DNA of 39,144 bases from Synergistaceae bacterium (lineage in GTDB: Bacteria; Synergistota; Synergistia; Synergistales; Aminobacteriaceae). Location of the stretch: NCBI GenBank assembly GCA_031267575.1, contig JAIRYN010000025.1, positions 1 to 39,144 on the forward strand, written 5' to 3'. A model generated the notes under the pieces. It was given only the letters and a program-made list of their open reading frames with translations. It had not been told where the DNA came from and did no database searches. Below, one piece after another: positions 17,844 through 26,259 of the stretch. Position 1 is the first letter of the stretch. Each line of letters begins with the position of its first letter. A program made the position numbers and the translations under genes.

Positions 17844-17985
17844 AATTTTTATTGCCAGTTTATTGAAAGACCCGTTTGACTATACAACTTGGCAACGTGA
17901 GCATTTTGCAGATGTTTCTCTGGAAGATTTCAATAGACAAGCGATACAATGTGACAAAGGACATCCTTTTTCTCCGCAAGTATAG
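17812..17985 (+). pseudogene. Gene fragment joined to the broken zinc-ribbon gene
   Basis: In a different frame from the preceding gene, codons read LNHLGSVETEIFIASLLKDP, then FDYTTWQREHFADVSLEDFN, then RQAIQCDKGHPFSPQV and a stop. The composition and even hydrophobic pattern look like real coding sequence. There is no start or ribosome site, so this is probably the 3' end of another gene fused at about 17812. I do not recognise the family. Confidence 0.4.
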
Positions 17986-18220
17986 AACGAGGTTGGCTGG
18001 AACCAATGTCATAAATTTTAGCTGCACACAATTTTGCACACGTGACAAAACAATATCTCCCAAAACCCCGATTGTCAAACCGTTTACCATACTTGTTCGA
18101 GTCCCCTCCTTTTCTTTGATGGGATAGACGCGGCTTCATTTGGGGTCATTGAAGGCGCGTTGTCCGTTTTTTGTTTGCTCGCTCTATTGAAGATTCCTTG
18201 GTTAAGGATGCTTTCTTGCA
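17986..18220. other. Spacer with the distal attachment-like repeat
   Basis: No gene is seen. It contains the 17-bp tRNA-Leu copy (18095-18111) and ends at the IS607-type element. Confidence 0.5.
18095..18111 (+). repeat. Putative distal attachment site (17-bp tRNA-Leu copy)
   Basis: GTTCGAGTCCCCTCCTT, identical to 10764-10780 and in the same orientation, but with no tRNA fold around it. The two copies bracket about 7.3 kb of accessory and broken genes. Confidence 0.7.
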
Positions 18221-18271
18221 GGAGATAGCTTCTAGCTTTACTAATTAGAATATAAGGTGTAATATGATGTT

Positions 18272-18830
18272 ATGGATAAGATATATAGTTCGAGGTAAGC
18301 GGCAGAATTTCTTGGCGTCAAAGTAAAAACTCTACAGAAGTGAGATAGGAAAGTGAGACAGGGAGGATCAATTAAAACCCACTTCACGAAGTAAAATAAA
18401 TCGGAGGATTTATATCGAGAACCAATTAAGAGATTTTCTGTGTTTGAAGTCGGAAGATTCTCGTGTCAGAGTCGTTGCGTATTGTCGGGTTTCCAGCCGA
18501 GCTCAGAAGCCCGACTTAAGAAATCAGTAAACAGTTACTGAATAATATTGCGGCGAATTGGGGCTACGAGATGTCGAGTTTATTTGCGAAGTTGGTAGTG
18601 ATCTAATCGGTTTCGAGTGGTTTGAGCGCTTTATTAAAGATCATTTTTGTGAGCTAAAAATTTGGGACAGCAAGGAATTGAGTCCAGAGTAAGAAATGAT
18701 CCAGGATTTAATGACGATAGTTCATTGTTTTAGCTCAAGGTTATATGGGTTACGAAACTACAAAAAATCCTTAAAGGAGGCGCTGGAACATGATTATAGC
18801 TTACAAGACAGAAATAGATCCAGTGTCTGA
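18272..18830 (+). pseudogene. tnpA: IS607-type TnpA serine recombinase, broken
   Basis: From ATG 18272 the frame shows a MerR-like helix-turn-helix start (MDKIYSSR, stop, AAEFLGVKVKTLQK, stop). Later come VRVVAYCRVSSRAQKP, the serine recombinase active-site motif with Arg and Ser, and IVHCFSSRLYGLRNYKKSLK near the end, all typical of IS607 TnpA. TAA at 18296 and TGA at 18341 correspond to CAA and TGG in the copy at 37643-38191, so they are point nonsense mutations. A further local duplication and at least one frameshift lie in the middle. The end overlaps the tnpB start, as usual in this family. No functional protein is possible. Confidence 0.8.
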
Positions 18831-19848
18831 GCAGATTGAGAAGATATCTCGAACTATCGGCGTTTGTCGTTTCGTGTATAACCTATTTATAGCCACGAAC
18901 CAGCAAAACTACAAAGGGGGTAAAAAGTATTTTAACGTTTATGCTTTTTCTAAGTGGCTGAACAATGATTATCGCGAGCTTCATTTTGAAAACTCATGGA
19001 TTCGAGAAGTGTCCTCAAAAGCTGTAAAGCAGACTATTATCAATGCTGACTTAGCTTGCAAACGGTTTTTCAAGATGAAGAAAGGATTTCCAAAATTTAA
19101 GAGGAAACATGATAGCGACACCGGCTTTTACGTTCCTCGTAACAACGTGCCTCGTAACAATGAAAAGGACACGGAAGCGCGGCAGCATCGAATCAAGATA
19201 CCCACCCTAGGCTGGGTAAAGCTGAAAGAGTATGGGTATATACCTGTTGGGCTATCCGATGGAATAGGTGTTGATTTAGGTATTAAAGAAACAGCTACCG
19301 TTTCTAACCATCAGGTTTTTAGCAATATCAACAAAACATCCAGAGTTAAGAAATTAAAACGCAGGCTTAAACGAGAACAATGTAAATTTTTTCGAAAAAT
19401 TAATTATAGAAAGAAGGTGAAACCTGCTACTGTAAAATTTACGAACCTAGATGAACAGCGTATCAAAGTCCAGAAAGCCTACTACAGACTTGATTGTGTA
19501 AGAAAAGACTATATCAACAAAATAGTCTGTGCGCTGGTGATGACCAAGCCAGCCTATATCACAATCGAGGACCTCAATATTCTTGGAATGATGAAAAATA
19601 AGCATCTCTCACATCTCTCAAAGGCTATAGCGGAACAGAATTTTTACTGTTTTGAAACCAAGCTGTCTGAGAAATGCAAGAGACACAACATAGAGCTTCG
19701 AGCTGCTGACCGATTTTTTCCCTCATCTTTTTTCCTTCATCTTTTTTCCCTCATCTTTTTTCCCTCATCGAAGATGTGCTCGAATTGTGGGGCTATAAAG
19801 TGGGGTTTAAAGAAGGACTTGAAACAAGGATTTGAAACAAGGCTTTGA
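18790..19848 (+). pseudogene. tnpB: TnpB RNA-guided nuclease gene, degenerate
   Basis: The N-terminus (IAYKTEIDPVSEQIEKISRT), CRFVYNLFIATNQQNY, DGIGVDLGIKETATVSN (RuvC Asp), YITIEDLNILGMMKNK (RuvC Glu) and ADRFFPSS...KMCSNCG (zinc finger) identify TnpB, ancestor of Cas12. Defects: sequence between GYIPVG and GIGVDLGIK, where the second half of the nucleic-acid-binding barrel should be, is missing. Four copies of a 14-bp unit insert 14 residues before the zinc finger. A second tandem duplication near 19818-19849 shifts the frame, separating the last part (GDRVYICQEYGLKIDRYMNA) and its Asp. One zinc-finger Cys has become Tyr there. An inactive relic. Confidence 0.85.
19714..19769. repeat. Four tandem 14-bp units inside tnpB
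   Basis: TTTTTTCCCTCATC occurs at 19714, 19728 (one change), 19742 and 19756. Three extra copies add 42 bp, which preserves the reading frame although one or two extra copies would not. Confidence 0.92.
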
Positions 19849-20110
19849 AGCTCGGCGACCGTGTCTATATCTGCCAAGAATACGGGTTAAAAATAGACCG
19901 CTATATGAATGCGGTTATGAACCTAAAACATTGTAAACACTATAAAGTAGTGAATGCTATGTACTGTGGGCTACACGGGAATTTAAGCCTTTGGACTTCC
20001 GAACAAACTTGAATAGCTTTGGCGAAAGAGGGAAGGATGAAGAAGGATGAAGAAGGAAAAATCTGGACTATTACACTTTTGTGTAGGTTTTCAGTAGCAG
20101 AGAAACCGAG

Positions 20111-21460
20111 ATGTTCGATATCGCAATTGTAGGTGGAGGCCCTGGCGGTTACGTGGCCGCTATCAGGGCAGCGCAAATGGGCGCTTCATGCGTCTTGTTC
20201 GAAGCGGACGAAGTTGGGGGTGTGTGCCTGAATCGAGGTTGCATTCCGACGAAAACTTTTATCAGGAGCGCTCAGGTGCTGAATATGATAAAGCGTTCCA
20301 GGATCTATGGAATTGATATCGCCGAAGTCAAGCTTGACTATCCGCGAGTACTCGAAAGAAAACAAAACGTTGTGAAGCAGCTCACCCGAGGAGTCGCGGG
20401 GCTGCTGAAAAAGAACGGTGTCACGCTTGTCAGGCAGCGCGCGGAAATAGTATCGTCCAGCGAGATAAAAACCGAGAGTGAGACCCATCAGGTGAAGAAT
20501 ATCATCCTTGCCACTGGTTCAAAACCCGCCGTGCCACCTATTCCGGGAATAGAACATGCCGTGGACAGCGATTACGTATTGAGTATGAAATCTCTGCCCC
20601 AATCAGTCGCGATTATCGGAGGCGGCGTTATAGGCGTGGAGTTTGCTACTTATTTGGCGTCGTTCGGCGTAAAAGTGACCATTGTGGAGATGCTACCCGA
20701 TATCATCGCCGCCGCGGACGGAGACGTTGTTTCAGTGACCGCCAAGATGCTCAAATCTCTGGGGGTGGTGGTCTGGACCAAGGCGAAGGTCGTTTCGATC
20801 GATGCCGGTGGCCTGACGTTCCAGAACAGCGAAGGCGCCGAGCAAAGACTGGACGCGGAAATGGTTCTCTGCGCTTCCGGGAGATCGCCGAACACGGACA
20901 GAGACGCATTGGACAAACTGGGCATCCAGCATGTGAAAGGGGCAATTGAAACCGACGACCACATGCGTACGAACGTAGAAAACATTTACGCCATCGGCGA
21001 CGTCAACGGAAAATGGATGTTGGCCCATACGGCAAGCGCTGAGGGCATCGTCGCGGTGGAAAATATTCTTGGAAAAAATTCGACGATGCGTTATGACCTT
21101 ATCCCGCAGTGCATTTATACTATGCCTGAGATCGCGTGGGTGGGGCTGACGGAAAAGCAGGCGAAAGAAAAGAGCATCGCCTACAAAAAAGGTGTTTTTC
21201 CGATGATGGCCAACGGCAAATCCCTGATAGAAGGAGAAACCGCCGGTATGGTCAAATTGCTGGCCTCGGAATCTGGCGAGCTGATTGGCGGGCATATCGT
21301 GTGCACTCACGCCACCGACATGATCGCGGAGATCGTCTTGGCCATACAGATGAAAGGCGCCGCGCATGACGTCGCAAGGACCATCCACGCGCACCCGACC
21401 GTCTCAGAAACAGTCATGGAAGCCGCCGAAGCCCTTATGGGCAAGGCGATCCATATCTAA
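20111..21460 (+). CDS. lpdA: Dihydrolipoamide dehydrogenase
   Basis: A flavoprotein that reoxidises the dihydrolipoyl arm of 2-oxoacid dehydrogenase or glycine-cleavage complexes with NAD+. The 449 residues are slightly short, as in several anaerobe forms. Motifs: FAD-binding IVGGGPGGYVAAIRAAQMG, redox-active VGGVCLNRGCIPTKT, NAD-binding IIGGGVIGVEFATYLASFG, second FAD motif NIYAIGDVNGKWMLAHTA, and dimer-interface HAHPTVSETV with the catalytic His. No E1/E2 or gcv genes are nearby, but an lplA-like remnant follows, consistent with a former lipoate-related pair. The IS607 relic ends just before the start codon, so the native promoter is probably lost or replaced. Confidence 0.95.
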   Translation: MFDIAIVGGGPGGYVAAIRAAQMGASCVLFEADEVGGVCLNRGCIPTKTFIRSAQVLNMIKRSRIYGIDIAEVKLDYPRVLERKQNVVKQLTRGVAGLLKKNGVTLVRQRAEIVSSSEIKTESETHQVKNIILATGSKPAVPPIPGIEHAVDSDYVLSMKSLPQSVAIIGGGVIGVEFATYLASFGVKVTIVEMLPDIIAAADGDVVSVTAKMLKSLGVVVWTKAKVVSIDAGGLTFQNSEGAEQRLDAEMVLCASGRSPNTDRDALDKLGIQHVKGAIETDDHMRTNVENIYAIGDVNGKWMLAHTASAEGIVAVENILGKNSTMRYDLIPQCIYTMPEIAWVGLTEKQAKEKSIAYKKGVFPMMANGKSLIEGETAGMVKLLASESGELIGGHIVCTHATDMIAEIVLAIQMKGAAHDVARTIHAHPTVSETVMEAAEALMGKAIHI

Positions 21461-21461
21461 A

Positions 21462-21698
21462 AATCAAGGGCGACAACTTCTTGATACATCGAACCGCAAT
21501 CGACCGACGCGGCGTTCCAGTGATGGCGGCGCTATTTTCACCGACAGGGAGACTCTGCTTTATTCGTCCATACAGCCTTTTAGCAAAAGAGACGAGCCGG
21601 AGCGGAGCCTGCGCGTTGCAGCCGAGTCGGTCATTTCCTGGGTTGGGAGTCTATGTGTTCAGTGGGAGCGCTTGACTTGTGAGGCACCTAGACTGTAA
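21462..21698 (+). pseudogene. lplA: Lipoate-protein ligase A fragment
   Basis: Immediately after the lpdA stop, one frame reads PTRRSSDGGAIFTDRETLLY, then SSIQPFSKRDEPERSLRVAA and ESVISWVGSL. This matches the lipoate/octanoate transferase motif RR-S-GGGA-hydrophobic-F, with the first Gly of the triple changed to Asp. There is no start codon or N-terminal part, and homology ends where IS200/IS605-like sequence begins. A remnant of a lipoate attachment gene beside lpdA makes functional sense. Identification is by motif only. Confidence 0.55.
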
Positions 21699-21699
21699 G

Positions 21700-21930
21700 G
21701 CCTTAGATCCTTAAAAAGACCCGACGAGGGCTTGGACGGCGGAAGGCAGTTACCGCGAGATGCGGGGCGGAACACGACCGGGATATCAATCGGGATATCA
21801 AGGCGGCTGTAAATATTCTCAGAGTGGGGGCATCCACTCTTAAACTTAAAGGAGAAGACGTAAGATCGGTTTCAGTCGGTTGTCTTTGTCGATCTTAGAA
21901 TCCCACAACTTTAGTCGTGGGAGTATGTCA
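21700..21930 (+). mobile_element. IS200/IS605-type 3' remnant 1 (tnpB end and right-end hairpin)
   Basis: The frame from 21761 reads CGAEHDRDIN-RDIKAAVNIL, then RVGASTLKLKGEDVRSVSVG and a stop at 21896. This is the TnpB C-terminus (zinc-finger CG, RuvC DRDIN-AAVN). A tandem duplication of CGGGATATCAA has inserted Asn-Arg-Asp-Ile. The right-end hairpin CCCACAACT/TTAGTCGTGGG (21902-21921, one mismatch) and terminal TATGTCAA follow. Upstream of 21761 the TnpB reading is lost. Confidence 0.75.
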
Positions 21931-22176
21931 AAGATACTTCACTAAATATCCACTAAGTTCATCTCGCTGTTCACTGTTCATTTTCTCGAAGCGCGAGTTT
22001 ATTTTGATATATAAATTTTTCATGTTTCAGTCTGCTTTCTAGAATCGCAAATTCATATCGTTACGCAGGTCATTTACGGCTTTTTCTGTCCGTGTTTCAA
22101 ATTTTTCGCGGCTTTTTTCTTCGGAAACAGCCGCGTCCACGTAGCATATCTCACTTTCAAATCGCTTTTTGTCCAT
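21928..22176 (-). pseudogene. Small coiled-coil protein gene with in-frame stops
   Basis: An excellent AAAGGAGG ribosome site precedes ATG 22176. The frame reads MDKKRFESEICYVDAAVSEE, then KSREKFETRTEKAVNDLRND and MNLRF to TAG at 22039 (45 residues). In the same frame beyond the stop are KAD, a TGA, NMKNLYIKINSRFEKMNSEQ and RDELSGYLVKYL, ending at 21928 in the right end of the IS remnant. The charged heptad pattern (NSRFEKMNSEQRDE) suggests one 80-residue coiled-coil protein broken by two stops. A functional 45-residue product is possible. It is divergent from the serine recombinase gene. Confidence 0.5.
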
Positions 22177-22291
22177 TGGCCAATGCCTCCTTTCAGGAAA
22201 ATTGTAACGTCGGTCATTATCCATTATCTCATCGTTGATTCGGTATAATATTCTGTCTTTACAGTATTTTACATTTTACGCTTCATTGTAG

Positions 22292-23050
<759 letters not shown>

Positions 23051-23080
23051 ATGAGAAAGCCAACGGCTTCAGCTGTTGTT

Positions 23081-23108
23081 GGATGAGATTGGATGAGATT
23101 GGATGAGA
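23081..23108. repeat. Three tandem 10-bp units
   Basis: GGATGAGATT is repeated at 23081, 23091 and 23101 (last copy GGATGAGA), in the spacer after the recombinase gene. Confidence 0.9.
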
Positions 23109-23113
23109 ATCGC

Positions 23114-23139
23114 AACGCCGCCGTTGGCGGCGTTTGTTT
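23114..23139 (+). terminator. Hairpin terminator after the recombinase gene
   Basis: Perfect 9-bp stem AACGCCGCC/GGCGGCGTT with a GTT loop, followed by TGTTTTGT. It lies about 130 bp beyond the recombinase stop and would protect the following region from read-through. Confidence 0.65.
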
Positions 23140-23198
23140 TGTATTTGATTTCTTGCCATATGTCTACTTTCATGCTAAACTCTTTTTATGGCTTATCA

Positions 23199-23398
23199 AT
23201 GCGAGATGCAGGGCGGAACACGACCGGGATATTAATTAATGTAGCTGTAAATATTCTCAGAGTGGGGGCATCCACTCTTAAAGTGGTGGGCATCCACTCT
23301 TAAATAAAGAAGAAGACGTAAGACGTAAGACCAGTTTCAGTCGGCTGTCTTTGTCGATCTTAGAATCCCATGACTTTAGTCGTGGGGGTATGTCAATT
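23199..23398 (+). mobile_element. IS200/IS605-type 3' remnant 2
   Basis: Related to 21761-21930: it contains GCGGAACACGACCGGGATAT, CTGTAAATATTCTCAGAGTG and GGCATCCACTCTTA. The right-end hairpin is CCCATGACTTTAGTCGTGGG (23367-23386), then TATGTCAA. The TnpB reading is frameshifted at the DRDIN motif, and GGGCATCCACTCTTAAA is duplicated in tandem. It ends four bases before the stop of the radical SAM gene on the other strand. Confidence 0.75.
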
Positions 23399-23402
23399 AT
23401 TA

Positions 23403-25139
23403 TTAGTCAAGTAAATCTTTAATCGTTACGATTCGTTTTACCGACGGATACAAGTCGTCAATCATCATGGTAATTTCGCTCAACACGGTTGACTTGAACT
23501 GTGGAAAAGCGTAAAGCACAGTCTCGATTTGATTATCCTCTATAACTTGTGGGAGTAATGTCGGTTTGCCCGTAATTTCAAATACGCCCTTGCTGTGCAC
23601 CTCGTGGGGGTTGACGTTTACGAGAAACGTATTCGGGTGCGCGACAAACTCCGGCGATATTCTGTTCAGCATTTCCGCGACTGTCAGAATTATCGGCCAA
23701 ACGGCGACTTTACCCGACACACATAAGTCCGTCAGTTTTTTCGCGACGACGCTGAAATCAAGGGCTTCAATGTCGACGTCTATTCCCGCGCCGTACAGCC
23801 ACTGGAATAACTCGACGTTGACGACCATATCCCAGTATTCTTTGTCGGGTATTTTGCTGACGTTAATCTGCATACGATTGTCTTTGAGGTACTTTACAGG
23901 GTCGCTTATTATTCCGCGCTTGATTGCGGTTTTGTACAAATGGCTGCCGGGGAATGTGTATATCCATAAAAGATAGATAGTCCAATTCTGATGTGCTTTC
24001 CACCAGTTGAGCGAATGAACAATCGTCTCGCGGGTCTCTTCCAAATCGCCGAAAATGATGTTGCCGCGCGCCCACAAGCCCACTTGTTTTGCCGCATCAA
24101 ACGCCGCATCTATTTGCTCGACAGTGATATTCTTGCGCATACTTTTGAGAATCGAGTTGTCCGCGCTTTCCACTCCAAAAAGTATCATGGAACAACCCGC
24201 GTCTTTCAACCTTGAAAGTATTTCGACAGAAACAGTATCGACGCGGGTTTGAGCCCCCCAAGTCAAGTTATACGGTTTGATTCTCTCGCAAAATCCGGTT
24301 ATGAATTCCGCGTTGCCGATAAATAATTCGTCTGCAAATGTAAAATGGGTAAGTTTGTATTTTGCAATCAGCCAATCAAGTTCCTCAAATACATTGTCAA
24401 GCGAACGGCGGCGGTATTTTTTGCCGCTTGAATGAAAACAAAACGTGCAGTTGTATGGGCAACTGCGGCTGATCGCGACATTTGCCGCTATAGTTGCAAA
24501 ACGGTCCGAACTATATAAGCCGTCGCGCACCAAAAGTTCAAATTCAAAACCGTCATAATTGGGGAACGGCAGACAATCAAGATTAGCAATCTCGCCTCGG
24601 GTGGGGAGGACGCCAGACTTTGTCGCAACGCCGCAGATTCTCGCGCTATCCGCGTTTGTTTCAATCGCGTACGCCAATTCGTTGACGGTTATCTCGCCCT
24701 CGCCGATAACGCCGTAGTCGGCGGTCTCGAACGCTTGCATCGCAACGAGCGGGTCGGCGGTTATTATCCCGCCGCCACATATTGTGACTATATCTGTATC
24801 AACCGACTTTGCCGTATCGAAAATTTCTTTTAATATTGCGTACTGTCCGCTCAGTCCGCCGGACAAAACGACATCTATACTGTTGTCGATTATAAAATTT
24901 CGCAAATGTTCAAGATGATTTTGTTTATAGTTGAGATTGAGCGTGAACACGTTACGGCCGCTCGCTTTCAGTGCGGACGACACTATACAAAGCCCATACG
25001 GAAATGGATATGATATATCATCGCGTTCAGCCATTCGCGGCATCACAATCAAATAGTTCAGCCGCTTGCCGTCAGGGCTGGGCAGCTTAATTATGTCGAG
25101 GAACTCCTGTGTAACATGCTCTGGCATATTTTCAGTCAT
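23403..25139 (-). CDS. B12-binding-type radical SAM protein
   Basis: About 578 residues. The N-terminal part is a cobalamin-binding-like Rossmann domain (YPFPYGLCIVSSALKASGRN, VVLSGGLSGQYAILKEIFDT, TICGGGIITADPLVAM, DYGVIGEGEITVNELAYAIE) without the DxHxxG His loop, as in base-off members such as BchE/HpnP-type proteins. The radical SAM core has ISRSCPYNCTFCF with the CxxxCxxC cluster (about residue 220), then GVESADNSILKSMRK and RGNIIFGDLEETRE. The ~200-residue C-terminal part is unrecognised. Reaction unknown; methylation or ring chemistry is typical of the class. ATG 25139 has GGGAG seven bases upstream. It is last in the operon, and its 5' end is duplicated at 27740. Confidence 0.88.
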   Translation of the reverse strand: MTENMPEHVTQEFLDIIKLPSPDGKRLNYLIVMPRMAERDDISYPFPYGLCIVSSALKASGRNVFTLNLNYKQNHLEHLRNFIIDNSIDVVLSGGLSGQYAILKEIFDTAKSVDTDIVTICGGGIITADPLVAMQAFETADYGVIGEGEITVNELAYAIETNADSARICGVATKSGVLPTRGEIANLDCLPFPNYDGFEFELLVRDGLYSSDRFATIAANVAISRSCPYNCTFCFHSSGKKYRRRSLDNVFEELDWLIAKYKLTHFTFADELFIGNAEFITGFCERIKPYNLTWGAQTRVDTVSVEILSRLKDAGCSMILFGVESADNSILKSMRKNITVEQIDAAFDAAKQVGLWARGNIIFGDLEETRETIVHSLNWWKAHQNWTIYLLWIYTFPGSHLYKTAIKRGIISDPVKYLKDNRMQINVSKIPDKEYWDMVVNVELFQWLYGAGIDVDIEALDFSVVAKKLTDLCVSGKVAVWPIILTVAEMLNRISPEFVAHPNTFLVNVNPHEVHSKGVFEITGKPTLLPQVIEDNQIETVLYAFPQFKSTVLSEITMMIDDLYPSVKRIVTIKDLLD

Positions 25140-25227
25140 AATGATTCTCCCATTCTTGAAATCAGAACTTTCCGCTTGTCGTCCAAAACTCCATCTCATT
25201 TGAACAATCGTCCGGGGCGCAACAGTT

Positions 25228-26259
25228 CTAGCATTTCGGACGCGTTTTGTATCCGCCGCGAAATAGTATTTTTTCTCCGAATAAATTGATAAGTTTGTTG
25301 CTGTATTGATCCAAATAGTCAGCGTCGTGCGTACCGTAATCCGGCAAATTGCAGGCAGCGCAGCACTTGTTTTGCCATCTGCCGCCAATTTGCAGCCGTA
25401 GGAATTCACGGCGCGTGTTGCCATTCCAAATCTCGCCGAAACTCTCGCGCAGGATATTGCCGAAGATCACGGGAGCTTCGAGCGCACAGCAACCGCCGAC
25501 ATCGCCGTTAGGCATAATCATCACCATATAGAATGGCATAGCGCAAATGTTGACGCTCATCGCCTTTTGACCCGTGTCTTTACGGAGCGTCAAGTCCCCG
25601 CCGAGTGTGTCGTAGTCAATCAGTCGCATAGCCGGGCTTAAATGTTCTATAGCCGCCGTATCGCTTATGCCGTCAAAGATTTTGTGGAATTTTCCTTCGC
25701 CGTTCTGCTCATCAAGGGCGATGTCTATAATCTTGACATATAAGTCGGTCTCACACTTTTGTAGGTAAAAATATTCAATATTGCTGACAAATTTATCAAA
25801 GTCAACATCAAACCCGCACACGCGCTTATACGCGTCTGCGTCGCATCCTTGCAGTGAAATCCGCATACGGTCAAGACCCGAGTTAATCAGCGTGTCCGAC
25901 ATTTCGCGTGTCAGCAGACTGCCGTTAGTCACAATCTCAACGCGCTCCGCGATATTCTGCTGTTTCGCGAGTTTGACCATATCAGCAATTCGCGGATGCG
26001 CCAGCGGTTCTCCATAACCCGCGAAAATGAGCGCTTTCAGGGGTACGGGTAGTTTGGCGAATTCGTTTACGGCGCATTCATACGTCTCAAACGGCATAGT
26101 CTGCTTGACAAAATCCATCTTGCAAAGCTGCTCCGCTGAGAGACTATGCACGCAGTAGTTACAGCGAAAGTTGCAATAGTACGACTGAAAAATATGCACC
26201 GACATCGGGGAGGCAAGTGGCAGTTGGTCAATCAGCGGTGTGCGGGCTGGTATACTCAT
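25228..26259 (-). CDS. Radical SAM protein with SPASM-like C-terminus
   Basis: A 343-residue radical SAM enzyme. The cluster motif is YYCNFRCNYCVHS (about residues 28-40), with AGYGEPLAHPRIADMVKLAK, VEIVTNGSLLTREMSD and LDRMRISLQGCDADAYKRVC. The C-terminal region has SPASM-type cysteines (NICAMPFYMVMIMPNGDVGG, CCALE, FGNILRESFGEIWNG, then CCAACNLPDYGTHDADYLD). These bind auxiliary Fe-S clusters and occur in peptide-, sugar- and alcohol-modifying enzymes. The start codon overlaps the glycosyltransferase stop (ATGA), so the two are translationally coupled. The B12-type radical SAM gene starts 88 bp further on. Substrate is unknown; a sugar or glycan is suggested by the neighbour. Confidence 0.9.
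   Translation of the reverse strand: MSIPARTPLIDQLPLASPMSVHIFQSYYCNFRCNYCVHSLSAEQLCKMDFVKQTMPFETYECAVNEFAKLPVPLKALIFAGYGEPLAHPRIADMVKLAKQQNIAERVEIVTNGSLLTREMSDTLINSGLDRMRISLQGCDADAYKRVCGFDVDFDKFVSNIEYFYLQKCETDLYVKIIDIALDEQNGEGKFHKIFDGISDTAAIEHLSPAMRLIDYDTLGGDLTLRKDTGQKAMSVNICAMPFYMVMIMPNGDVGGCCALEAPVIFGNILRESFGEIWNGNTRREFLRLQIGGRWQNKCCAACNLPDYGTHDADYLDQYSNKLINLFGEKILFRGGYKTRPKC

Larger units (their letters stand above)
18221..20100 (+). mobile_element. Degenerate IS607-type element, copy A
   Basis: The left end begins near GGAGATAGCTTCTAG and the right end is near GGTTTTCAGTAGCAG; both are shared with the shorter copy at 37643-38191, which defines the borders. It carries a serine-recombinase-type tnpA and an overlapping tnpB, the organisation of IS607. 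Both genes are broken. The element sits directly upstream of lpdA, its right end about 10 bases before the lpdA start codon. Confidence 0.8.
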
